From the NCBI RefSeq assembly GCF_958295425.1, contig NC_081151.1, positions 22,666,708 to 22,730,707 of the forward strand: a stretch of DNA of 64,000 bases, given 5' to 3'. Positions 55,663-64,000 of the stretch are shown here, piece by piece. Numbering within the stretch: the stretch's first letter is position 1; the number at the start of each line of letters is the position of its first letter. The notes under the pieces were generated by a model that saw nothing but the letters and a program-made list of their open reading frames with translations, did no database searches and was not told the origin of the DNA. The stretch is from Solea solea (taxonomy: Eukaryota; Chordata; Actinopteri; Pleuronectiformes; Soleidae). Position numbers and translations under genes: made by a program.

Positions 55663-58600
55663 ATGAGTCCCAAAGCGTGCAAGAACTGCGGCAGCTCGGA
55701 CGTGGATGTGGACCAGGCGCGCGGCGATGCCGTCTGCATGGGCTGCGGCTCCGTGCTGGAGGACAACATCATCGTGTCCGAGGTGGAGTTTGTGGAGTCG
55801 GGAGGCGGAGGCTCGCTCGCCGTCGGACAGTTTGTCTCTTCGGAAGGTGAGTGAGGCGCACACAAGCCACAGGGAGATATCAATAAAAACATATAAAATC
55901 TATGCCTATGATATCTTAAGACTATGTTTTCCACTTTATCTTGTTGTTTTAAAGTCTTTTTCTACTGCAAACTGAAGTTTTCAAACCACTCACTCTCCCG
56001 CACCAAACTCCTGTGTCCCTGCAAGCAGAAATAACTGATTTTCTCTATGGGCTTTGGTGTGGGAGAGAGTGAGTGGTGTTTAAGACGGACGGTGTCGTTG
56101 TCAGACATGCATGTGAAGTTCAGGAACATGAAAACACACGTGTGTTACAGTTGCTAATCTCCGTGTGTAACATTCACCACAAGATTATCTCGTACCTTTA
56201 ACCGACAGCATTTCTTTTCTGCAGATTTTTCTCTTTTTTTTTATCATGCACTTCCTCCAACTGTCCACTAGAGTGAGCTGTTGGATAACGCTGCTTTTTA
56301 CAGTCATTTCCAGAGTGAATAAAAGAATAAAACTGAACAGTCTTCATATTTTATGGGAAACAAAGTTCATGTTAATCACTTAAGTAAGTTTAACAGAACA
56401 CACATTGTAACAGGAAGACGATAAATGTAACTTTCCAGCAGCAAGAAGGACATTTTTTATCTATATATATATATATATATAATCTTAGCAATTTTGTCAA
56501 TGAGGACATCAAATAAAAAAGGTTAATCAGAAAATGAAGATCATTTCAGTGAAATAATTGATTACAATACAATAAATCTGCACTTATTAATAAATGATGA
56601 ATTGTTTTGATTTAATTTTTCAAGCAAAACTTGACAAATGTATGGAAATAGAAGTTAAATCTAAGTTAATATGCCACTTTTTCTGATTTCTGAGTATATT
56701 TCTAATGAAGGAAAGGGGGAAATGTTTAGTTCTCTGTCTCATTCGTATTCAATAATGATTTTTACTGCCTTATTTTTATTGGTTTAAACATTTCAAATGC
56801 AAACGTGTCTTGTCGTGTTCAACAGGAAACAAGAATCCCGTTTTTGGAGAAGGTCACCACGGAATTGGGTCGGAGTCCCGAGCTCAGACTCTGCAGAGGG
56901 GTGAGTGACCAGCAGGGGGCGCCACACACCTGTAAAGTCTGTAACAGTGCTGAGTGGCTGCTGCTGCTGCTGCTGTGATAAGAGGTGGAATAGAGAAGTG
57001 TGAGATTCTTTTCCTCTGATTGAAGGAAACTCTGGATGTTTTGGTCACTTTTATTAAATATGTTGTTCAGGACAATGATACAAACCTCGGTGTACTGATC
57101 CGTATGTTTATCCATCCCAGTAAAAGCATATTCTATGTCTATTTGCCTCCTTACATCACTATCACTCGTGAACTTGTTCAGCTTGGTGTCGGGGCCCTAA
57201 CTTGACATGAGAACTGCGATAAACGACTTGGAGCTGTGATTGCGACCTGTAGATGACAGCATTGGCAAACATGTTGAGGGAAACTGGACGTGGAGCTTGG
57301 ACTGTTTTGTTTTAACCTTTCTGTGACCGTCCTGTCGTCACAGACAGGATTTGTCAAAGTTCAAAAACTACATGAAAGCAGAGGAATGGAGCTTTGTGCC
57401 CATATACTGTCATTACTGCCAGATTTTGAAAGTGAAAGTTATCTTAGAAAAAGGGGCCGAAGCACTCAGTCATTCAACACAATTCTACAGCCATAAAATT
57501 AAGAATCAATCCAGGCGGCTTGATTATGTTGATGGTCAACAATAATGGAGCTCCCACACATTAAGGCATCAAAGATGTTTAGTTTCCTGTCGTGGGAGGA
57601 AGAAAAAAAGCAGAAAATGTGTCATGTTTTTGCTTCAACATGATGAAGTGCTCGTCAACACCATCAGAAAAATTCATGTCTAATGGATTAACCAATTAAA
57701 ATGTTGCTGCTGAGAGAAGCTCAGTTTCCTCTCTCTCTGTCTCTCAGTAGGGTTTTAGTATTTATGATAATGCAGTGTCGGCACTAGATCTACGACACCA
57801 TCAGTCTCTGGTAACCCCCAAACCCCCTGCCCCTCCCCCCAGGACGTCCCAGGACCCGACGTCTCGCTCCCGCCCGCTCTTAAAAAACGCATCAACAACT
57901 TGTAGCGAGTCACTCGGCTCCGCTGAGCTTCGACAGGCTGTCGGGCGAAGAGCCAGAGCTCGATATGATGGCGAGCAGCTGGTTGCCGCGGCGACGGCCG
58001 TCTGTTCGGCTGACGATGTTTCAGCAACAGAGTCGCAGAGCTGTCAGACTACAGCACACGCTGAGTAATGATCCCTGTGTGTGTAAAGGGTTTTATTAAA
58101 CAGGAAAAGCACTTCTTAGCTTGTCATAAACACCGTAAATCCCCCAAAATTACCATCTCCTTTTAAAGAAAGTCCTTAACAATGGTGTAAATTGTGATGA
58201 GAGTAAATTTGTGCGTGATGCAGCGACTCATTTACAGCCTCTAACATCTCTATATCATATCATTTTGACAGATCATTTCCAAGAGTGTTATTTTAAAACA
58301 TATACACATCAATCTTGATTAAGAACTTTAAAAAAAAAAAAAAAGCTCCTGTGTCCCCCTGTGGGTCTCAGACTAGTCTTGGTCTAGTCTTGTTATAAGT
58401 CCTGGTCTTGGCCTGGTCTCGGTCCCTAAAAATATTGACTGTTTGTTCATCTTTGTCTTTAGAAGTCTGTCTCTTGTCTCTGCCCCTTTACTGCTCTTGG
58501 TATCTAAAAGTCTCAGCCTTGTCTTGGTCTTAGTCTTTAAAGGGTGGGTCTAGTTTTGGCATAATTCCTTGTCTTGTCTTGTCTTGGGCTTGGTCCCTAA

Positions 58601-61288
58601 CAGTTGTGGTTTTTTCTTTGTTCTCAGTCCCTAAAAGTCTTGGGTTTTTTCTTGGTCTCAGTCCCTAACAGTCTTTGGTTTTTACTTGTTCTCAGTCCCT
58701 AAAAGTCTTGGGTTTTTTCTTGGTCTCAGTCCCTAACAGTCTTTGGTTTTTACTTGTTCTCAGTCCCTAAAATTAGTCTTGGGTTTTTTCTTGGTCTTAG
58801 TCCCTAAAAGTCTTGGTTTTTTCCTTGGTCTCAGTCCCTAAAGTCTTGGTTTTTTCTTGGTCTCAGTCCCTAACAGTCTTTGGTTTTTACTTGTTCTCAG
58901 TCCCTAAAAGTCTTGGGTTTTTTCTTGGTCTCAGTCCCTAACAGTCTTTGGTTTTTACTTGTTCTCAGTCCCTAAAAGTCTTGGGTTTTTTCTTGGTCTT
59001 AGTCCCTAAAAGTCTTGGTTTTTTCCTTGGTCTCAGTCCCTAACAGTCTTGGGTTTTTTCTTGGTCTCAGTCCCTAAAAGTCTTGGGTTTTTTCTTGGTC
59101 TCAGTCCCTAACAGTCTTTGGTTTTTACTTGTTCTCAGTCCCTAAAAGTCTTGGGTTTTTTCTTGGTCTTAGTCCCTAAAAGTCTTGGTTTTTTCCTTGG
59201 TCTCAGTCCCTAACAGTCTTGGGTTTTTACTTGGTCTCAGTCCCTAAAAGTCTTGGGTTTGTACTTGGTCTCAGTCCCTAAAAGTCTTGGGTTTTTACTT
59301 GGTCTCAGTCCCTAACAGTCTTGGTTTTTTCCTTGGTCTCAGTCCCTAAAGTCTTGGGTTTTTGTCCCTTGGGTTTTGTCATTAGAAACCATTAGGGCAG
59401 CATTGCACCTCTCGGTGAACTGAAGAAGAAGCCGGGGTGAGGGTTAGGAGCGTCTTTATGTGGAGATTTAAACTAATAATTGTTAGTTCATAGAATTGAG
59501 TGTTTGCCACATTTCTTTGAGACGTATCAGCGCTTTGTGTTTGTGTTTCACAGACTGTGGTTAGTCTTTACTTTGACCTTTTTAAGCTGAGGCAAAGTCA
59601 CTGTTTCCTCCTGTTTTCACTCTTTACACTCAGGCTAAGCTAAGTAGCCACTGCCTCCAGCTTTGCATTTACTCTAATGTGGTGTAGAATTGCACAAATG
59701 TCAAACTCTTCCTTTAAGTGTGAAGATTTATAACGTCTCAGAAGGAAGAGTTCTTCTTCCTTATCTCCCTCTGCCGCTGAAATGTGTCCCCAGTGGACGT
59801 CGGCGTCCTGCTCCTCCTGCTCCGTCTCGCCGCCAAACTGATTCACGTCTCCGGTCACAGACCCCGCCTCCTCCTTCTCCTCCTCCTCCTTCTCCTCCTC
59901 TTCTTCCTCCTCCTCCTCCTCCTCCTCATGTTGTGTGTTTGTGTAGTTGAGTTGTGCAACAGTGTGTCACCAGCACTCCCCGGTGTATCGGTGCACAGCA
60001 GCTCGCCGCAGTGCGGGCGAGGTGACTGGAATGTAAAAGCAGCAGCAGCAGCAGCAGCAGCAGCTGAAGTCTGGATTTATGAGTGAAAACAAAGTGATTC
60101 ACAAAGTGCAGCCGCAGTAAAAACAAAACAAAAATCCTTCAGACGGTGATTCATGTGACGACGGTGCAGAAAAACATTCCCGCTGTGATTCTGATATGAA
60201 CGAGCTGCTTGTGGTTGTTTCTCAGGTTTAAACTTGTTAAAGTCGCGCTCAACAAAAACGCTGAAAACGTCTTAATTACTTCATAATTATTTCTTCATTT
60301 TTTTTCCGACATTTACTGCGACTGCGATTTTCTTTACGAGTCGAGCTTCGGTTTTTCGCACGACACTGGCAACATAATTATGACGGTGTAACGTGTTTTT
60401 AACATGTGCTAAAATGTTGACGGTGGACCAAAACTAGACCGAGACCTTTAGAGACAGAGACCACGGAAAGATGAGGACAAGGACAAGACTTTTAGTGTCC
60501 AAGACCAGGGACCAGGTCAAGACCAAGACTTTGTGTCAAAGACTAGGACAAGACCAATACCAAGACCTTTAGGGTCAAAGACTAGGACAAGACCAAGACT
60601 TTTATAGCGTATTTCCACCAGCTCTACTCGCCTCGCCACAACACGGCACGATTAGGTTGCATCTCCACTACAAAAAAGTACCTACTTAACGTGGGCGGAG
60701 CCATAACTGCACGGCTGAGTGGAACTGCGGTGACTTCATTTTATACGTGACACACACACACACACACACACACACGAGTGACTAGTGACTAGAACAATTG
60801 ATGAGGGTAGATGCTTTACCTTGCCACTTTTATTGTTATTGGTGATTTTACACCGCTTTGATCTATAAATAAAGTTATATTTCAATACCTCACTTTCAAT
60901 GATTTTATGAAGATTAGGAAATAAATGCAGAAAACAATGTAGAAAGTTTTAACGTCATATTAGATAGCAGTCATATAACACATAATGAGAAATCAGTAAG
61001 TGCTTTCAGAGGTGGGTAATAACGAGTTACATTTACTTAAGGAACTTTTTGGGTAACTTGACCAAGACTTTTAGGGACTGAGACCAAGACAATATGTATA
61101 TAAACCTTTAATTATATCTGGGAGTTAAAGCCCTTTATATTGTGTGTGTGTGTTTCATATTGAGTTAGATGTGGTTTCATATTGAGTTAGATGTGAAAGT
61201 GTGTTAAAGTGACGACACTCGATGAGCTCAGAGCCGCTCACATTCCCAGACAACACACTCAGTTCACTGGTCACACACATCTGGTCTT

Positions 61289-61345
<57 letters not shown>

Positions 61346-61371
61346 TGCGCTCATGCAAGGTCATGAACTCT

Positions 61372-61410
<39 letters not shown>

Positions 61411-61539
61411 TGCCCTGCAGCTATGTGAGAGTTAATTATAAACTCTTTTAGTCTCCACCTGCTGTTTGTTACGTGTGTGTGTGTGTGCAAAGAAAGCACA
61501 CACATGTTCTTTGTGAGTGCCTACACACACAAAGAACAT

Positions 61540-61574
<35 letters not shown>

Positions 61575-62673
61575 GATGCAGACAGGTCACACATGTGTCT
61601 AATGGAAACCTTTGGTTGTCTTTAGTCATGTGTGTCCTGACATGTTTGTGTGTTTGTAGCACTGTAATTACCTGCGTGTGTGCGTGTACCTGGTATTCCT
61701 TATGTTGTGGGGACCTAAATGTGTTCACACAGTCACATTATAGGGACTTGTTTTCCTTATGGTGACAAAAATCAAGTAAATCCATAATGTAAATGAACAC
61801 ATGTAGGCTGAGGTCAGTCAATGTAATGTCCTCTCAAGTCATAGAAACCAGAGTGTGTGTGTGTGTGTGTGTGTGTGACCACTTTAGGACTCTGTTTCTG
61901 TCATAAACACCATCCTTGTCAGGACATGTGTCCTCATGAAGACCAAAACCTGGTCCTAATGAGGCAGAACCTCTTTTCTGAGGTTGTGATAATGGTGTGG
62001 TTAAGTGTTTGTAAAGAGAGAGAACTATGACTCTATTTATCTGTTTATTTGTTAGTTGAATGGGAACAACAGAGCAGTCATGTTTTCACAGTATTCATAA
62101 ATCACTGTTTCTGGTCTTTGTTATTCACACAATAATCTTTATTCTTTTATTTTTTTTTAATTTCTTTTATTTTAATATTGACACTGTTCTTTTGCTCTTG
62201 TTTTTGCAACAGTGACCAGAACACATTGTGTATACTATGGAAGCTGTTTGTGATAAATAACGTTTAAATATTTCTCCTGGAAAGGACAACTTTGCCCATT
62301 ATTTTATATACTATAAATAAAATAGAAAGAGTTTTCAACAGATGTCATTGATATAAACAAAATCCACAATTTTCAGTCAAGTAGAAAAGAATAATATTAC
62401 CATACTGTGTATCATTTAATTTAAAAATTAAGTTTCAGCAAATTTATATTGGCCTGTAATTCAACAAAGTGTTTCGTTTCCTCGTGTTTTGTTTTTCAGC
62501 CAAACAGCACATCAACACTCTGGGTCGCCAGCTGCAGATGAACCAGCACTGTTTGGACACGGCCTATAATTTCTACAGGATGGCGCTCGGCAAACACCTG
62601 ACGCGCGGACGCAAGGCGTTGCACGTCGTCGCCGCGTGTCTCTACCTGGTCTGCCGCACCGAGGGAACACCAC
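55663..62673 (+). CDS. brf1: brf1 N-terminal part: TFIIIB subunit, RNA polymerase III initiation (runs off right edge)
   Basis: Coding exons in the window: 55663-55846, 56826-56900 and 62500-62673 (phases 1, 1, 1), giving 144 complete codons. BRF1 with TBP and BDP1 forms TFIIIB and recruits Pol III to tRNA and 5S genes. The N-terminus is a zinc ribbon, C6xxC9 and C25xxC28 ([10 protein letters not shown] ... AVCMGCGS), followed by [23 protein letters not shown] and the first cyclin fold ([39 protein letters not shown]). The ATG follows GACGCC (G at -3) 29 bases into its exon. The exon 3 donor, CCAC|GTATCC, is weak at +5, but the break matches the known split before HMLLDL in human. The second cyclin fold and Brf homology regions lie outside the window. 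Confidence 0.92.
55983..56082. mobile_element. family B deletion derivative, short hairpin MITE
   Basis: aaaccactcactctcccgca at the left and gtgggagagagtgagtggtg at the right are near-perfect inverted repeats separated by about 40 bp. The long interior of the other copies is missing. Confidence 0.7.
56909..56922 (+). promoter_or_regulatory. CTCF-like site just after brf1 exon 2
   Basis: CCAGCAGGGGGCGC matches all 14 CTCF core positions and starts eight bases after the exon 2 donor begins (GTGAGTGA|CC). Confidence 0.55.
56923..58350 (+). other. brf1: brf1 intron 3 (after coding exon 2), 5' part
   Basis: Unique-looking sequence. 57330-57545 has a 64-codon open frame of non-repetitive composition and 57830-58065 is a GC-rich CpG-containing patch; neither matches a gene I recognise (see findings). 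A poly-A run lies at 58331-58343. Confidence 0.5.
58353..59372 (+). repeat. 34-36-bp minisatellite ('ggtctcagtccctaaaagtc')
   Basis: About 28 copies of ctcagtccctaaaagtcttg plus ggttttttcttggt, with a regular alternate form taacagtctttggtttttac. The right half is more uniform. Lies in a brf1 intron. Confidence 0.95.
59373..60425 (+). other. spacer between inverted minisatellites
   Basis: Includes a CTC/CTT-rich pyrimidine tract (59866-59928) and a CAG run (60037-60062). Open frames here are low complexity. Confidence 0.6.
60426..60603 (-). repeat. same minisatellite in inverted orientation
   Basis: gaccgagacctttagagaca, gacaagacttttagtgtcca and aagactaggacaagaccaag are reverse-strand versions of the 58353-59372 unit. 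A single unit recurs at 61058-61092 (agacttttagggactgagac). Confidence 0.85.
60604..60755. mobile_element. family F-like element fragment
   Basis: gcgtatttccaccagctcta, aacgtgggcggagccataac and ggtgacttcattttatacg resemble the foldback element at 50386. It inserts directly at the end of the inverted minisatellite. Confidence 0.45.
61291..61408. repeat. (GT)25 and (CA)18 inverted pair
   Basis: GT at 61291-61341 and CA at 61373-61408 are separated by about 30 bp (gcgcgtgcgctcatgcaagg...), a potential long hairpin. Confidence 0.93.
61503..61542. repeat. 13-bp perfect inverted repeat
   Basis: catgttctttgtg and cacaaagaacatg face each other across gagtgcctacaca. Confidence 0.85.
61680..61990. 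mobile_element. 'cttatgttgtggggacc' dispersed repeat
   Basis: ggtattccttatgttgtggg, cacagtcacattatagggac, ttgttttccttatggtgaca and aggacatgtgtcctcatgaa are phrases of a repeat common in fish introns. Confidence 0.5.
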
Positions 62674-64000
62674 GTATCCTCTACTTCACGACCTTAAACG
62701 CTGATGTATAAACTGTAAATCCAGATTACAGTTGGCGTGTTAGCCAGAATATTCCACCTTCCCCCCCCCACCTTGTTTTTCCTCCTCGTTTTCCCAAATT
62801 TGGAGCAAAACGCTGTTTAAAAAGCATCCGTTTGAGTCGAGACGTTTATCGTCGTGGACGCAATTCTGTAAAAATAGCGTACAAATATGATATTCCCTCT
62901 CGATTCTGTGACTGTTTTTCCAGACTCTTTATCTTTTTCCTCAGGAGAGAAAGGCTCAAATATCCCGTTAATCTCACACCCTGGTTATCTTATTTTCAAA
63001 GGTTATAATCCCTCCCTTTAATCTGGCCAGTGCCTTTAAGTCTCTTGAAGTCAAAGTGGCTGCAATAAGGTGATTAAAAAATGTTGGAATACACTTTTTT
63101 TTTTTTAACAGTTCAAAACAACAGAAATCACCAACAGTTACGTACTGCATCTTTAATCTCTCTTTTTAAAGTAAGAAACGTTTGAAATTTGCTTAAAAAC
63201 TGAGTGGAAAATCTTGAATATTGCTTATTATATCTGAAAACAAGAAACTTGGTTCTATGCAGTAGGAAAACCCACATGGTGGACATTTAATCCTTGTTTC
63301 TACAAAGAAATATTGCATAAAGTTTATGCCTTTTTTGTTTTGTAAAAAAAAAGAAATACAAAAACCCATTTATTTGTATTTCTGAGTGTCATTTTATTCT
63401 ATATTTCTTTAAGATTTACATAAATATCTTCTCTGGTTGTCGCTGTCGTCCGTGTTTGTGGACACAGATGTGTTGTCGTTTATTTTCCCTGATTAAGTCG
63501 TCCTCGTCTCTAATCTCCAGACGGCGAGCGTGCGCCCGGGATTATCTATCCCATCTCGTCTGCACTTCTGCCGAGTCCATTGTGAGACCACCTTAATCCA
63601 GTCCCGGGCAGCGCAGAGACAGGTGCACCTGTCGCCACAGAGACCAGCGTCTCTGTGGCGAGCAGCGTGTCCGAGCGAGCGGTGTCGTCTGTGATGTCAG
63701 AGGTGACCGTGAAGGGTTTAGGGTTTGCTGACACGGAGCTGCGGTGATTTATTGATCTGTTACTAAATTTAGTTTTAAGCCCCGGGTTTTCTGCTCCGTA
63801 TAACAAACAAATAATAATAAAAATACATTTGAGATCATTGTTTTCAGGTTTGAGAAACATTGATCAAGACTTTTTGACTTTGTATGGAACAAATGATGAC
63901 TTAATTCATCGAATTTCAGTGTGTTTTTTTAAAGAATTTAGGCAAGTTTTCCTGATTTTTCAGCTACTTAAATGTGAATATTTTCTTGTTTCTTTACTCC
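62674..64000 (+). other. brf1: brf1 intron after coding exon 3 (to window edge)
   Basis: The next exon (expected to start with the HMLLDLSD-like segment) was not found in the window. 63740-64000 is a reverse family A element (tctgctccgtataacaaaca, tttcagctacttaaatgtga) that runs to the edge. Confidence 0.6.

Noticed and set aside
58353..59372. Second array that could be mistaken for CRISPR or a coding repeat protein
   Set aside because: Direct minisatellite without spacers, stop codons in each frame, typical fish intronic repeat.

Overview
The window is vertebrate nuclear DNA. The genes have many small exons with GT..AG introns. The proteins are closest to teleost forms, and the introns are full of repeats I recognise from percomorph fish: 'gggctgcaacta...' elements, 'cttgaaagtgcttgaa' tandems, 'gagaccaagac' minisatellites, and long CA, CTG, CTT and GTT tracts. 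I infer a percomorph-type teleost and cannot name the species. No bacterial, viral or plasmid gene set is present.

Five protein-coding genes can be rebuilt exon by exon. (1) bag5, minus strand, runs off the left edge: a 5' noncoding exon near 2227-2290 and the first 155 codons at 465-1. (2) coa8 (apopt1), plus, 3115-5547, five exons, complete at 216 aa, arranged head-to-head with bag5. (3) klc1, kinesin light chain 1, plus: noncoding exon 1 ending at 6843, 15 coding exons from 13941 to 40054, complete at 644 aa. (4) zfyve21, plus, 44125-49629, eight exons, complete at 244 aa with an optional in-frame exon. (5) brf1, the TFIIIB subunit of RNA polymerase III, plus: noncoding exon ending at 53776 and coding exons at 55663-55846, 56826-56900 and 62500-62673, running off the right edge. 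All internal exon phases agree.

The order bag5(-) coa8(+) klc1(+) zfyve21(+) matches the human 14q32 block. XRCC3, which lies between KLC1 and ZFYVE21 in human, is not visible here, and brf1 follows zfyve21 directly. These genes are not one pathway. They cover chaperone regulation, complex IV assembly, microtubule transport, endosome and adhesion signalling, and Pol III initiation.

Most of the sequence is intron or intergenic. Its content is short inverted-repeat elements of at least three families, tandem arrays (about 200-bp, 160-bp, 41-bp and 35-bp periods) and very long microsatellites. Klc1 intron 13 (30663-36650) is the densest, with a 34-unit CTG tract, a 70-bp CTT tract and a 600-bp GT-rich minisatellite abutting the next splice acceptor. 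I found no convincing new gene system. The best leads are structural: complementary TG and CA tracts enclosing klc1 exons 9 and 13, a 41-bp array of acceptor-like repeats behind exon 7, CTCF-like sites, and coding microsatellites in bag5 and coa8.
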